From Tenuifilum sp. 4138str (GTDB lineage Bacteria; Bacteroidota; Bacteroidia; Bacteroidales; Tenuifilaceae), in NCBI RefSeq assembly GCF_041102575.1, contig NZ_JBGCUE010000005.1, positions 1-64,000 of the forward strand: 64,000 nucleotides of DNA. The letters run 5' to 3'. How positions within the stretch are numbered: position 1 is the first letter of the stretch; the number at the start of each line of letters is the position of its first letter. Both the position numbers and the translations under genes were made by a program. The notes under the pieces were generated by a model that saw only the letters and a program-made list of their open reading frames with translations, searched no databases and was not told where the DNA came from. Below are positions 26,397-36,081 of this stretch, piece by piece.

Positions 26397-28769
26397 ATGC
26401 CTGTGACTTTCAGTTTTCAGAAAATTAGTTGGCCTTTAAGGAATATACTGTATTTTTCCTCCCTTTTAATAGTTACAGGTTGTTCCGTAACCAAGCATGT
26501 GCCAGAAAATATGCACCTGCTCAACAAAGTACAAATAAAAACGAGTTCAAAGCAGGTAAAACCCGACGATTTATTACCTTATGTAAAGCAAAAGCCAAAT
26601 AAGAAGATACTGGGATTTAGGTTCCACCTAAGGGTTTATAGTCTATCAAATCCCCGAAAATCGGGTTGGCTAAACAGTGGGCTAAGAACCATTGGTGAAG
26701 ATCCAGTACTTTTCGATAGTAATGCAGTTTCAGGAAGCTCAAGAAATATCAAGCTTTACCTTCAAAGTAAGGGCTACTATAATGCAGTGGTAACCGATTC
26801 GGTTTGGATTCATGGGAAAAAGGCCGATGTTTTTTATACTATCCATCCTAATTTGCCCTATAAGGTGAGGAGAGTTGGCTATTTCATTGAGGATACCCTT
26901 ATCCGCCAGCTTGTGTTGGCCGATACCGTGAACAGGCTAATTAAAAGAAACGATTTATTTGATGTGGATATGCTCCAGACCGAAAGGGAGCGAATTGAAA
27001 CAATGCTAAAACGAAATGGCTACTTCACTTTTAGTAAGAATTTTATAACCTTTACCGCCGATACTAACTTCAGGAACAACAGGGTTGACCTTAACCTTAT
27101 CATAAAAAATCCACTCCGGGCCGATGAGAATGGGAAACTAAAACCCATAAGGTTTAAGCGATACAAGTTTCGGAATGTTTTTATTTATCCGAACTATGAC
27201 CCATTCAAGTTTAGCTCGTACCGTGATGTTGGTGAGCTTGATACAATTTGTAGGGCTAGTGTGTACTATGTTTTTCACCAGAACCCGGGTGTGAAGCTCG
27301 ATGTAATTGAGGCATTTAACCAGTTAAAACCAAACGAAATGTATTCTGTTGACCAAGTCAACAGAACTCAGCAGAATCTGAGCCAAATTAGGTTATTTAA
27401 GTTTGTTAATATTGAACTGGAAGAAGTAGAGGCAAAGGAACAAACCGGTGAAATTGACTTCTCTGATATAGATACAGGTTCTGAATCGGAGGAGTTCGGG
27501 TATCTTAACTGTTATATTCAGCTGGTTCCGCATACCTTGCAGAGCTATCAGGTGGAGTTGGTAGGAACAAATACCAGCGGCTCGCTTGGCGCTGAGGGTA
27601 CGTTAAACTATCAGCATAAAAACCTATTTAAAGGTGCAGAGGTATTTGATATTAAGTTCCGAGGACTTGTTGAAACCGCCCAGCAAAAAATCAACCTGAA
27701 TAATACCCTTGAGCTTGGAGGTTCAATGGGGCTTACTACTCCAAAGTACATAGGACCTTACACTTCGCATGTTAGGGTCGATAAATATGCTCCTAACACC
27801 CAGCTTACTGCCTCGTACAGCTTTCAGCGCCGTCCTGAGTATACCCGACTGATTGCTGGGTTACAGTTCGGTTATGTTTGGAAAAGCTCACGCTTTATGC
27901 TGCATACCCTTAACCCAATTGAGCTAAATGCCATTTCAATACAAAAGATTAGTCCAGAGTTTCAGGCTCAGATTGATACCACCTTTCTTAAATACAGCTA
28001 CATAAGCCAAATTGTGACAGTTTCTAGCTACAACCTGGTTTACAGTAACCAAAACGTTAAAAAGGCAAGCAGCTACAGCTACATTCGCTTTAATCTTGAA
28101 CTGTCCGGGAACGCTCTTCAAGCAATATCCAAGCTGAGCGATAGACCAAAAAATTCAAACGGGGCGTATACGTTTTTCAATACAGAGTTCTCACAGTTTG
28201 TACGGAGCGATATAAATCTTACATACCATCAGGTTGCCGATGAGAACAACTCCTTTGCATATCGTTTGTACATTGGGGTTGGCTATCCTTACGGTAACTC
28301 ACGGGCATTGCCCTTTGAAAAGCGCTTCTTTACGGGTGGAGCCAATGGAGTACGAGCATGGCAGGCGCGCTCATTAGGCCCAGGCTCATACTATCAACCC
28401 GCTGAGCGCTTCCCAAACCGCACTGCCGATATAAAGCTGGAAGCAAATTTTGAGTACCGCTTCCGTATGGTTTGGAAGCTGGAAGGGGCTATGTTTATCG
28501 ATTGCGGCAATATTTGGTCGATGCCCGGACTTGACGATAGGACAGGGGCTACCTTTGAATGGAATAAATTCTATGAACAGATTGCTATTGGTAGCGGATT
28601 GGGGATAAGGATGAATTTGGGTTTCTTTATTTTACGAACCGATTTTGGCTATAAGATATTCGATCCGGCAATAAATCCGAACGAACCCTACAAACCCTGG
28701 GTTCCACTTAATCGAAAGTTTAGCATCAGCGATATAACCTTTAACTTTGGTATTGGATATCCGTTTTAG
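26397..28769 (+). CDS. tamL: TamL-type Omp85 lipoprotein (BamA/TamA family)
   Basis: A 790-aa outer-membrane Omp85-superfamily protein with a lipobox (LLIVTGC, lipidated Cys near residue 29), the mark of Bacteroidota TamL. N-terminal POTRA-like repeats (LYLQSKGYYNAVVTDSV; MLKRNGYFTFSKNF) precede a C-terminal barrel. The conserved barrel motif is FFTGGANGVRAWQ, and the last strand ends in FNFGIGYPF. TamL works with TamB in moving proteins or lipids to the outer membrane; TamB is not in this window. The gene order trmH-like/tamL divergent is common in the phylum. Confidence 0.9.
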   Translation: MPVTFSFQKISWPLRNILYFSSLLIVTGCSVTKHVPENMHLLNKVQIKTSSKQVKPDDLLPYVKQKPNKKILGFRFHLRVYSLSNPRKSGWLNSGLRTIGEDPVLFDSNAVSGSSRNIKLYLQSKGYYNAVVTDSVWIHGKKADVFYTIHPNLPYKVRRVGYFIEDTLIRQLVLADTVNRLIKRNDLFDVDMLQTERERIETMLKRNGYFTFSKNFITFTADTNFRNNRVDLNLIIKNPLRADENGKLKPIRFKRYKFRNVFIYPNYDPFKFSSYRDVGELDTICRASVYYVFHQNPGVKLDVIEAFNQLKPNEMYSVDQVNRTQQNLSQIRLFKFVNIELEEVEAKEQTGEIDFSDIDTGSESEEFGYLNCYIQLVPHTLQSYQVELVGTNTSGSLGAEGTLNYQHKNLFKGAEVFDIKFRGLVETAQQKINLNNTLELGGSMGLTTPKYIGPYTSHVRVDKYAPNTQLTASYSFQRRPEYTRLIAGLQFGYVWKSSRFMLHTLNPIELNAISIQKISPEFQAQIDTTFLKYSYISQIVTVSSYNLVYSNQNVKKASSYSYIRFNLELSGNALQAISKLSDRPKNSNGAYTFFNTEFSQFVRSDINLTYHQVADENNSFAYRLYIGVGYPYGNSRALPFEKRFFTGGANGVRAWQARSLGPGSYYQPAERFPNRTADIKLEANFEYRFRMVWKLEGAMFIDCGNIWSMPGLDDRTGATFEWNKFYEQIAIGSGLGIRMNLGFFILRTDFGYKIFDPAINPNEPYKPWVPLNRKFSISDITFNFGIGYPF

Positions 28770-28780
28770 CTTTACCCTAC

Positions 28781-28811
28781 TTGACTTAAATCAATATTTA
28801 TCGTAGGTTTG
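28781..28811 (+). promoter_or_regulatory. Promoter of the aldolase gene
   Basis: TTG (28781-28783), 20 bp, TAGGTTTG (28804-28811), 26 bp before the aldolase ATG. Confidence 0.55.
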
Positions 28812-28837
28812 TATAGAACCGATTAAATTCTAAATCT

Positions 28838-29896
28838 ATGAACTACGATAAAATAGTAGAGTTGCTTGGCGATAATGCCAATTATCTTCTTGAACATAAG
28901 TGCAATACCGTATCGAAGGAGATGCTTCACCTTCCCGGTCCCGACTTCATGGAGCGTGTGGTTTACCACAGCAACCGATCACCACAGGTAATGCGAAGCT
29001 TGCAGGCTATGTTCAACCACGGACGCTTGGCTGGTACGGGCTACCTTTCAATCCTGCCTGTTGATCAGGGAATTGAACATAGTGCAGGTGCATCGTTCGC
29101 CCCAAATCCCATTTACTTTGATCCTGAAAACATTGTTAAGTTGGCCATTGAGGGTGGTGCTAATGCGGTTGCCTCAACATTTGGGGTGCTGGCATCGGTA
29201 GCCCGTAAATATGCCCACCGCATACCTTTTATTGTAAAGATTAACCATAACGAGCTGCTTACCTATCCCAATAAGTACGATCAGATTATGTTTGGATCGG
29301 TTGATGAGGCATGGAACCTAGGTGCAGTAGCAGTTGGGGCTACAATATATTTTGGTTCCGAGGAGAGCAACCGGCAAATCATTGAAGTTGCCCAGGCGTT
29401 TGAGCGTGCCCATGAGTTGGGAATGGCTACCGTTCTTTGGTGCTACCTGCGAAACAATGGATTTAAAAAAGATGGCGTGGACTACCATCTAGCCGCCGAC
29501 TTAACCAGCCAGGCAAACCATTTGGGGGTTACCATTCAGGCCGATATTATTAAACAGAAAGCCCCAGAGAATAATGGTGGCTTTAAAGCCATAAACTTCG
29601 GCAAAACCCACGATAAGGTTTATTCACAGCTAACTACCGATCATCCCATTGATTTGACTCGCTACCAGGTAGTAGGTTGTTATAACGGACGAGCTGGTTT
29701 AATTAACTCGGGTGGTGCCTCCTCGGGAGCAAGCGATTTGGCCGAGGCTGTTTATACTGCTGTAGTTAATAAACGTGCAGGTGGAATGGGACTCATTAGC
29801 GGTCGCAAAGCTTTTCAACGCCCTATGGATGAGGGTATAAAAATTCTGAATGCCATTCAGGATGTTTACCTTGAAAGTAAGGTCGACATAGCTTAA
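28838..29896 (+). CDS. fbaB: Class I fructose-bisphosphate aldolase (FbaB type)
   Basis: Glycolytic/gluconeogenic Schiff-base aldolase of the archaeal/DhnA type, 352 aa. Blocks include [30 protein letters not shown] and [23 protein letters not shown] carries the probable Schiff-base lysine, and [15 protein letters not shown] forms the phosphate site. It is monocistronic, with its own promoter and terminator. Confidence 0.93.
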   Translation: MNYDKIVELLGDNANYLLEHKCNTVSKEMLHLPGPDFMERVVYHSNRSPQVMRSLQAMFNHGRLAGTGYLSILPVDQGIEHSAGASFAPNPIYFDPENIVKLAIEGGANAVASTFGVLASVARKYAHRIPFIVKINHNELLTYPNKYDQIMFGSVDEAWNLGAVAVGATIYFGSEESNRQIIEVAQAFERAHELGMATVLWCYLRNNGFKKDGVDYHLAADLTSQANHLGVTIQADIIKQKAPENNGGFKAINFGKTHDKVYSQLTTDHPIDLTRYQVVGCYNGRAGLINSGGASSGASDLAEAVYTAVVNKRAGGMGLISGRKAFQRPMDEGIKILNAIQDVYLESKVDIA

Positions 29897-29918
29897 CAAA
29901 TGCTTTTTGTAAAACATT

Positions 29919-29949
29919 GCCCATTCTGGAGTCCGGGATGGGCTTTTTT
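29919..29949 (+). terminator. Terminator of the aldolase gene
   Basis: GCCCAT (29919-29924) pairs with ATGGGC (29938-29943), followed by seven T residues. Confidence 0.8.
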
Positions 29950-30029
29950 ACGCTAACACTTGTTTTAGTGTCCATTTTTTTCCAAATTGGTGCGCCAAAA
30001 TTTATAACCTAAACCTAAACTCTAAACCT

Positions 30030-31391
30030 ATGTCAGTTTCTAATAATCGCGATAGCTTTGGAAGCAAATTTGGTATTATTGCAGCCGCTGCCGGCTCGGC
30101 AGTAGGATTAGGAAACATTTGGAAGTTCCCATATATAACAGGACAGAACGGAGGAGGAGCTTTTTTGCTTATCTATCTTCTGTTTGTGTTCCTTTTGGGA
30201 ATCCCTGTTATGATATCTGAATTTTCCATTGGCAGGCGTGGTCAGCGCAATGTATTTGGTTCATTTAAGGCAATTTCGCCTGGCACTCCTTGGTATTTTG
30301 TGGGTATAATGGGAGTGGTGGCCGCCTTCGTAATCCTATCGTTTTATAGTGCTGTAGCTGGTTGGACCCTGGAGTATATTGTAAAATCAGTAACTATTGG
30401 ATTTGGTAATCAATCCACCCAGCAGCTGGGCGATGCTTTTCAGAATTTTCTGGTTCATCCCATTCGCCCCATTATATGGCAGCTAGTATTTATGACCATT
30501 ACAGCATACATTGTGATAGGAGGTATAAAAAATGGGATTGAGAAGTATAGCAAGTTTTTAATGCCATTGCTAGTGTTTTTTCTTTTAGTACTATGTGTAC
30601 GATCAATTACCTTACCCAATGCATCAAAAGGATTGGCGTTCCTGTTTAAGCCCGACTTTTCAAAGGTAACCATTAAGACGGTTCTATTTGCCATGGGGCA
30701 GGCTTTTTTCTCACTTAGTCTTGGAATGGGTGCTTTAATTACTTATGCTTCATACTTCCGAAAAACCGACAATTTAGGTAGAACGGCATTAAACGTATCA
30801 CTAGCCGATACATTTATTGCAGTTTTAGCAGGAGTAGTAATATTTCCTGCTGTATTTGCTTTTAACATTGAACCTACTGCAGGTCCAAGTTTGGTTTTTA
30901 TAACCTTACCGGAGATTTTTAGCCACATACCAATGGGGAATCTTTTTGGACTTATTTTTTTCATTCTACTTGCGGTGGCTGCGTTAACTTCAACGGTATC
31001 GGTGCTTGAAGTGGTTGTGGCATATTTCTCGGAGGAGTTGCGTATCAATCGCCTTAAGGCAACCATTTTAGCTTCGGTTTCCATATCGGTATTGGGTGTT
31101 TTGGCATCACTATCGTTTGGACCTTTAAGCGATATTAAACTCTCGGGCAAAACCATTTTCGATATGCTCGATTTTCTGGCCTCTAACATCTTACTTCCAC
31201 TCGGAGGAATGCTAATAGTGATTTTTGTTGGATGGTACCTAAATAAGTCAACATTATTCGATGAGGTTTCAAATGGGGGAGAACTTAAAGCTGGTTACTT
31301 CCCTATATACCGTTTTATAGTTCGTTTTATTGCACCGTTAGCTATAGCAGCCATTTTCATATATTCAGTATTTTACGGTTCACTTGGATAG
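30030..31391 (+). CDS. Sodium-dependent transporter (NSS/SNF family)
   Basis: A 453-aa inner-membrane carrier with about 11-12 helices. TM1 reads GSAVGLGNIWKFPYITGQNGGGAF, the Na+- and substrate-binding unwound helix of the LeuT fold. FSLSLGMGALITYASYF in TM6 is conserved. Likely substrates are amino acids, but specificity is not readable. It uses the Na+ gradient that Nqr generates. An AACCTAAACC-rich leader precedes the ATG instead of a Shine-Dalgarno. The next gene, an AGCS symporter, follows after 9 bp. Confidence 0.9.
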   Translation: MSVSNNRDSFGSKFGIIAAAAGSAVGLGNIWKFPYITGQNGGGAFLLIYLLFVFLLGIPVMISEFSIGRRGQRNVFGSFKAISPGTPWYFVGIMGVVAAFVILSFYSAVAGWTLEYIVKSVTIGFGNQSTQQLGDAFQNFLVHPIRPIIWQLVFMTITAYIVIGGIKNGIEKYSKFLMPLLVFFLLVLCVRSITLPNASKGLAFLFKPDFSKVTIKTVLFAMGQAFFSLSLGMGALITYASYFRKTDNLGRTALNVSLADTFIAVLAGVVIFPAVFAFNIEPTAGPSLVFITLPEIFSHIPMGNLFGLIFFILLAVAALTSTVSVLEVVVAYFSEELRINRLKATILASVSISVLGVLASLSFGPLSDIKLSGKTIFDMLDFLASNILLPLGGMLIVIFVGWYLNKSTLFDEVSNGGELKAGYFPIYRFIVRFIAPLAIAAIFIYSVFYGSLG

Positions 31392-31400
31392 ACTAATGGA

Positions 31401-32861
31401 ATGGATGAGCTAATTAATTCCATATTTGAGCCACTGGTTAGGGTACTATCGAGCTTTCTGTTCTGGGACCCTTTTAGAACATTTGGGGTAGAAATAGGTT
31501 TTCGGTTTCCCTTTGTTGTGATGTGGCTAATGGTTTGGGGAGTTTATTTTACTTTCCGCATGGGATTTATCAACATCCGGGCTTTTTGGCACTCAATCCA
31601 AATCACCTCGGGTAGGCTCGATAAGAATAGCAAAAAGGGAGAGGTGTCCCATTTTCAAGCTTTATCAACCGCTCTTTCAGCAACTGTTGGTTTGGGAAAT
31701 ATTGCGGGTGTTGCAGTTGCCATAAGCGTTGGGGGGGCCGGGGCAACATTCTGGATGATAATGGCTGGGCTGTTGGGCATGTCGCTTAAGTTTACCGAGT
31801 GCACGCTAGGGCAAAAGTATAGATTGATTGACTCAAAGGGTAGGGTATCGGGAGGGCCCATGTACTACCTGAGCCAAGGGCTTGCCAAGCGTAACATGAA
31901 AACTTTAGGTAACATACTGGCGGTAACCTTTTCGGTTTTAGTAATTGGCGCATCGTTTGGCGGTGGAAATATGTTTCAGGCTAATCAGGCATTTTCGCAA
32001 ATGGCTTTCATCATACCCTGGTTAAATGGTAAGGGAGCCTATTTTGGTATTGCCATGGCCTTGCTGGTAGGTTTAGTAGTCCTGGGTGGAATAAAAAGCA
32101 TTGCCAGTGTTGCCTCGCGGATAGTTCCTTTCATGGTTATCCTCTACATTTCAGCATCCATGGTAATTATCTTTCTAAACATTTCACGGTTGGGTGAGGT
32201 TTTTAGTCTGATCTTTGAGCAGGCATTTGGACTCAAATCCATTGCTGGTGGTTTTTTTGGTGCGTTTATTGTTGGGTTTCAACGGGGAGCATTTTCCAAC
32301 GAGGCAGGGATAGGTTCCGCTTCCATTGCGCACTCAACTGCCCGAACCGATGAGCCTGTTAGTGAGGGCATTGTTGCTTTGCTTGAACCATTCATCGATA
32401 CTGTAGTGGTATGCACCATGACCGCTTTAGTAATAAATTTTGCTGGTTTAGCTGGTAATAGCTCTGGTTTACAGGGGGCCCAGCTAACTTCAGCCGCATT
32501 TGCCACCGTATTGCCTTGGTTCCCATATCTGCTGGCTATCGCTATCTTACTATTCGCTTTTTCAACCATGATTAGCTGGTCATACTATGGCCTCAAAGGC
32601 TTTAACTACCTTTTTGAGAAACGTTTGAACGGGATTATTCCTGTACCTGAGGCATCTACCAAGCTATACTACATTATTTTTTTACTTTGTATTGTTGTGG
32701 GTAGCGCTTCGAACCTTTGGGCTGTCATGGATTTTTCCGATATGATGATCTTAGGGATGGCTTTCCCAAATATTCTTGGAATGATTTTTATGGCTAAAGA
32801 GGTGCGGGCCGATTTGGATAGTTACTGGAATAGATGGAAAACAGGGAGATTGTATAGGTAG
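31401..32861 (+). CDS. Alanine/glycine:cation symporter (AGCS family)
   Basis: A 486-aa inner-membrane Na+/H+-amino-acid symporter. Characteristic motifs are STALSATVGLGNIAGVAVAI, GAGATFWMIMAGLLGMSLKF, GGPMYYLSQG and FQRGAFSNEAGIGSASIAHS. It probably imports alanine or glycine. It is tightly linked to the NSS transporter upstream and is likely co-transcribed with it. The start at 31401 (ATGGATGAG) leaves a normal N-terminus. Confidence 0.93.
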   Translation: MDELINSIFEPLVRVLSSFLFWDPFRTFGVEIGFRFPFVVMWLMVWGVYFTFRMGFINIRAFWHSIQITSGRLDKNSKKGEVSHFQALSTALSATVGLGNIAGVAVAISVGGAGATFWMIMAGLLGMSLKFTECTLGQKYRLIDSKGRVSGGPMYYLSQGLAKRNMKTLGNILAVTFSVLVIGASFGGGNMFQANQAFSQMAFIIPWLNGKGAYFGIAMALLVGLVVLGGIKSIASVASRIVPFMVILYISASMVIIFLNISRLGEVFSLIFEQAFGLKSIAGGFFGAFIVGFQRGAFSNEAGIGSASIAHSTARTDEPVSEGIVALLEPFIDTVVVCTMTALVINFAGLAGNSSGLQGAQLTSAAFATVLPWFPYLLAIAILLFAFSTMISWSYYGLKGFNYLFEKRLNGIIPVPEASTKLYYIIFLLCIVVGSASNLWAVMDFSDMMILGMAFPNILGMIFMAKEVRADLDSYWNRWKTGRLYR

Positions 32862-32927
32862 CGTAAACTTATTGTTTCTTTTATCATTTTTCGCGACATT
32901 TGGTATTAGTAGAACTGGTTGCTAACA

Positions 32928-33833
32928 ATGAAGCGGATTTGGGTTAGCGTTAAAAGCTTCTTATACTTTTCAAGGGGCGAACGAAATGGAACCATTATTC
33001 TGGTTCTATTACTTTTGCTCTTCGCTGTGGCTCCGTACCTGTATAAAAAGTATTTCAATGTTGTTTCCACTCCCGATCCCATGCTTGTTCAAAAAGCCGA
33101 TAGTTTCTTTTTAACTCTCCAGTACCATGAGCCCGAGAAAGTTATTGAGCCACCTTCGGGTATTGAGGCCGAGATGGAACTTCCCCGAACTAAAAAATCA
33201 TTTTTATTTGATCCCAACACCGTAAGCCTTGACAGCTTAATGGAATTGGGGTTAAGCCGGAAGCAAGCTGAGGTACTTGTTAAGTATAGGTCTAAAGGGG
33301 GGCGTTTCAGGACTCCTGACGATATCGATAAAATTTTTGTTATCGACTCGGCTACAAAGGCGAGGCTAAAGCCGCTGGTACGTATAGCTCCGGTTACCGA
33401 TACTATTAGCCATGATAGGGTTATTGATACCAAGCCCATTCTTGTGGAGCTCAATGGTGCCGATACCCTCTCGTTACTAAAACTTAAAGGTATAGGAAGT
33501 AACTACGCAAAGCGGATTGTGGGTTACAGGAACCTACTCGGTGGATTTTATAGTATTGATCAGCTTGGCGAGGTTTATGGATTTACTCCGCAACTGGTTG
33601 ACCAGCTAAGGCCAAACATATATATCGACACTACCCGTATTCGAAAAATCAACATAAATCTAATTAAGTACGATGACCTGAGAATCCATCCCTATGTGAA
33701 CGATTATCAGGCTAAAGCAATTATTTACTACCGCTCGCAAAAAGGTACGATTAAAACACTTGATGAGCTATGGAAGAACAAGCTTTTACCCCGCGACCGG
33801 TTCGAAAAGCTAAAACATTACCTTGATTTATAG
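32928..33833 (+). CDS. Helix-hairpin-helix protein, membrane anchored
   Basis: About 301 aa with one N-terminal transmembrane helix (GTIILVLLLLLFAVAPYLY) and three ComEA-like helix-hairpin-helix repeats. They appear as LMELGLSRKQAEVLVKYRSKGG, LLKLKGIGSNYAKRIVGYRN and DYQAKAIIYYRSQKG regions, each followed by a [FY]xxxDxL turn. Such proteins bind DNA non-specifically; a DNA-uptake role is possible but not shown. ATG 32928 is preferred to the upstream TTG (32919). Confidence 0.82.
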   Translation: MKRIWVSVKSFLYFSRGERNGTIILVLLLLLFAVAPYLYKKYFNVVSTPDPMLVQKADSFFLTLQYHEPEKVIEPPSGIEAEMELPRTKKSFLFDPNTVSLDSLMELGLSRKQAEVLVKYRSKGGRFRTPDDIDKIFVIDSATKARLKPLVRIAPVTDTISHDRVIDTKPILVELNGADTLSLLKLKGIGSNYAKRIVGYRNLLGGFYSIDQLGEVYGFTPQLVDQLRPNIYIDTTRIRKININLIKYDDLRIHPYVNDYQAKAIIYYRSQKGTIKTLDELWKNKLLPRDRFEKLKHYLDL

Positions 33834-33890
33834 TAAAATTGATACTTCACAAACAATTGGAATAATTTCCACAAAAAAAGACTAAAATAT

Positions 33891-33921
33891 TTTGTATTAA
33901 AACCAAAACATTATAATTTTG
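33891..33921 (+). promoter_or_regulatory. Promoter of rpsU
   Basis: TTTG (33891-33894), 19 bp, TAATTTTG (33914-33921): an ideal Bacteroidota promoter, 22 bp before the rpsU ATG. Confidence 0.7.
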
Positions 33922-33943
33922 CAGCTCATAAAATTCGATAAAC

Positions 33944-34135
33944 ATGATTATAGTACCAGTTAAAGAAGGCGAAAATATTGAAAGAGCTCTAAAAAAATTC
34001 AAGCGTAAGTTTGAAAAAACCGGTATTATGAGGGAGTTACGTTCCCGTCAAGCTTACGTTAAACCTTCGGTTGCTCGTAGGGAGCAGATCAAAAGAGCCA
34101 TTTACATTCAGAAGCTACAGCAGCAGGAAGAGTAG
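33944..34135 (+). CDS. rpsU: 30S ribosomal protein bS21
   Basis: 63-aa basic protein (MIIVPVKEGENIERALKKFKRKFEKTGIM...), full length for bS21. In Bacteroidia bS21, with bS6 and bS18, covers the 16S anti-Shine-Dalgarno. In some members of that class rpsU itself carries a Shine-Dalgarno for autoregulation; here none is visible before the ATG. A strong terminator follows, yet xerC/D and hpf lie downstream in the same direction. Confidence 0.95.
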   Translation: MIIVPVKEGENIERALKKFKRKFEKTGIMRELRSRQAYVKPSVARREQIKRAIYIQKLQQQEE

Positions 34136-34159
34136 AAGCTGATGTTCAGTTGAATGCAT

Positions 34160-34190
34160 AATCAGGCTATTTTGCCTGATTTTTTTTTTG
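34160..34190 (+). terminator. Terminator after rpsU
   Basis: AATCAGGC (34160-34167), 6-nt loop, GCCTGATT (34174-34181), then an unbroken T-run. Confidence 0.88.
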
Positions 34191-34223
34191 CTTTTTAGTT
34201 TGAAAAAAACTATATTGCATTCA

Positions 34224-35108
34224 ATGGATATGCTGGCCTCATTTCTTAAATACCTTGATATAGAGAAGGGTTACTCATCGCACACCATACGCTCGTATGG
34301 CGATGATCTGCATTCCTTCTTCAGCTATTCAGGAGTCAATCCCGCAAGTACCGAAGCTATTGAACACATTAGCCATAGGACCATCAGGGCTTGGATGTCG
34401 AACTTAGTTAGCCAAGGCCTATCAACCCGTTCGGTTAACCGTAAGCTTTCATCGCTTCGCACATTCTTTAAGTACTTATTACGCCAAGGCGTAATTGCCA
34501 ACAATCCCATGAAACGTGTAGTTTCGCCCAAAACCAGTAAGCGCTTACCTGAATTTGTCCCTGAAGCCGACATGGCAAAACTTAATACCAACGACCTGTT
34601 TGGCGATGATTTTGAGGGCTTACGTAACCGGCTAATAATAACCATGTTCTATTTTACCGGTATGCGCCTATCGGAGCTAGTTGGGCTTACCCTCCAATCG
34701 GTCGATGTGGGTTCAATGACCATTAAAGTAATGGGGAAGGGTAGCAAGGAACGTATCATTCCCATTCATCCGGAACTTAAAGATTTGATTGTGGAGTACC
34801 TTGAGGAACGAAACAAAAAATTTTCCGATACTGTTAGTTTTTTTGTTACGCCAAAAGGTAAACCGGTTTACCCAAAACTCGTATACAGAGTAGTAAACCA
34901 CTACTTAACCTTGATTACACCCCTTCAAAAAAGGAGCCCCCACGTGCTAAGGCACAGCTTTGCAACCCATTTGCTAAACAAGGGGGCCGATTTGAATGCC
35001 ATTAAAGAGCTGCTAGGCCACTCAAGTTTACTGGCTACCCAGGTGTACACCCACAGCACATTCGAAAAACTTAAAAACAATTATAACCAGGCTCATCCAC
35101 GAGCCTAA
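34224..35108 (+). CDS. Tyrosine recombinase XerC/XerD
   Basis: About 294 aa. The N-terminal SAM-like core-binding domain (MLASFLKYLDIEKGYSSHTIRSY) is followed by the catalytic domain. Active-site residues: R in YFTGMRLSEL, K in GKGSKERIIPI, H-xx-R in HVLRHSFATHLL, H in LGHSSL, Y in VYTHSTF. Probable role: resolution of chromosome dimers. XerC versus XerD cannot be decided from sequence alone. ATG 34224 is chosen; the longer frame opens with a TTG inside the rpsU terminator. Confidence 0.92.
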   Translation: MDMLASFLKYLDIEKGYSSHTIRSYGDDLHSFFSYSGVNPASTEAIEHISHRTIRAWMSNLVSQGLSTRSVNRKLSSLRTFFKYLLRQGVIANNPMKRVVSPKTSKRLPEFVPEADMAKLNTNDLFGDDFEGLRNRLIITMFYFTGMRLSELVGLTLQSVDVGSMTIKVMGKGSKERIIPIHPELKDLIVEYLEERNKKFSDTVSFFVTPKGKPVYPKLVYRVVNHYLTLITPLQKRSPHVLRHSFATHLLNKGADLNAIKELLGHSSLLATQVYTHSTFEKLKNNYNQAHPRA

Positions 35109-35113
35109 AACCA

Positions 35114-35121
35114 AAAGGAGG
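35114..35121 (+). promoter_or_regulatory. Strong Shine-Dalgarno of hpf
   Basis: AAAGGAGG, 7 nt before the hpf ATG at 35129. This is an optimal anti-SD complement in a genome where nearly all other genes in the window lack one. Confidence 0.85.
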
Positions 35122-35128
35122 ATTTATT

Positions 35129-35428
35129 ATGAACGTTAAAATTCAATCCATCAAGTTTGATGCTGACCGGAAGCTTCTTGATTACGTTGAGAAGAAAGCT
35201 GCAAAACTTGAGCGCTATTTTGACAACATCGTGGAAACCGAGGTGTACCTAAAGTTGGAAAATAGCCAGGACATGGAAAACAAGGTTGTTGAATTCCGCC
35301 TTAAGGTGCCTGGCAACGATTTGTTTGCCCAACGTAAAGGGAAAACCTTTGAAGAGGCTACTGACCTATGTATTGATGTGCTGAAGGGTCAAGTTAAAAA
35401 GTTTAAGGAAAAGCTAAGAGGGGTATAG
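35129..35428 (+). CDS. hpf: Ribosome hibernation promoting factor, short form
   Basis: 99-aa HPF/RaiA-family protein that binds the 30S decoding region in resting cells. Block MNVKIQSIKFDADRKLLDYVEKKAAKLERYFDNI is typical; the protein has the short-HPF length, without the dimerising C-terminal domain. It follows xerC/D by 20 bp and has a striking Shine-Dalgarno, which suggests expression is tuned to ribosome state. Confidence 0.93.
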   Translation: MNVKIQSIKFDADRKLLDYVEKKAAKLERYFDNIVETEVYLKLENSQDMENKVVEFRLKVPGNDLFAQRKGKTFEEATDLCIDVLKGQVKKFKEKLRGV

Positions 35429-35460
35429 CAAACCCAAAAAATAGACTAAAAACAAAACAG

Positions 35461-35487
35461 ATGAAGCCCGTGAGGGCTTCATTTTTT
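35461..35487 (+). terminator. Terminator after hpf
   Basis: ATGAAGCCC (35461-35469), GTGA loop, GGGCTTCAT (35474-35482), T-run. Confidence 0.88.
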
Positions 35488-35561
35488 GCTGTAACAGGTC
35501 AAAACAGACAGATGGATTATGAAAATTGTACTAAAAAAGGTTACATAAAAAGATAAAAATT

Positions 35562-35592
35562 TTTGCAGATAATTAAAATTGTTATACATTTG
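35562..35592 (+). promoter_or_regulatory. Promoter of the tRNA-tuf operon
   Basis: TTTG (35562-35565), 19 bp, TACATTTG (35585-35592), 55 bp before the first tRNA. Confidence 0.75.
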
Positions 35593-35647
35593 CAATCCGA
35601 TTTCAGGAGGTAAACGTTCCTTAAAATAGTGCAAAAACACTTTGATT

Positions 35648-35721
35648 GCCGATGTAGCTCAGTTGGCCAGAGCAGCTGATTTGTAATCAGCTGGTCGGGG
35701 GTTCGAATCCCTCCATCGGCT
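35648..35721 (+). tRNA. tRNA-Thr(TGT)
   Basis: Complete cloverleaf: acceptor GCCGATG/CATCGGC, anticodon loop TTTGTAA, T loop TTCGAAT. CCA is not fully encoded. First gene of the tRNA cluster ahead of tuf. Confidence 0.95.
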
Positions 35722-35737
35722 CAAAGCAAAACAGGTT

Positions 35738-35820
35738 GGGGAGATACCAAAGTGGCCAACTGGGGCAGACTGTAAATCTGCTGGCTTATGCCTTCGTAGG
35801 TTCGAATCCTGCTCTCCCCA
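35738..35820 (+). tRNA. tRNA-Tyr(GTA)
   Basis: Class II tRNA with a long variable arm; acceptor GGGGAGA/TCTCCCC, anticodon loop CTGTAAA. 83 nt. Confidence 0.95.
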
Positions 35821-35860
35821 CAAAACAGGGTTGACACCAGTCCTGCCGGGTTGGTGGCAT

Positions 35861-35933
35861 GCGGGAGTAGCTCAGTCGGTAGAGCATCAGCCTTCCAAGC
35901 TGAGGGTCGCGGGTTCGAGTCTCGTCTCCCGCT
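35861..35933 (+). tRNA. tRNA-Gly(TCC)
   Basis: Acceptor GCGGGAG/CTCCCGC, anticodon loop CTTCCAA, T loop TTCGAGT. Confidence 0.95.
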
Positions 35934-35943
35934 CTACCTGTAA

Positions 35944-36015
35944 GCCGATGTAGCTCAGAGGTAGAGCACTTCCTTGGTAAGGAAGGGGTCACGAGTTCAA
36001 TTCTCGTCATCGGCT
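35944..36015 (+). tRNA. tRNA-Thr(GGT)
   Basis: Acceptor GCCGATG/CATCGGC, anticodon loop TTGGTAA. 67 bp before tuf. The order Thr-Tyr-Gly-Thr-tuf matches that of E. coli thrU-tyrU-glyT-thrT-tufB. Confidence 0.95.
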
Positions 36016-36081
36016 CAATTTTTTGTGTTGTATAAGACAATCAAGTTTTTAATACTAATTTTAAATTAATACCAGAAAACT

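Noticed and set aside
35786-36040. Minus-strand 84-aa frame across the tRNA-Tyr/Gly/Thr cluster
   Set aside because: A known type of artefact: it is the reverse complement of tRNA genes (words such as GDETRTRDPQLG).
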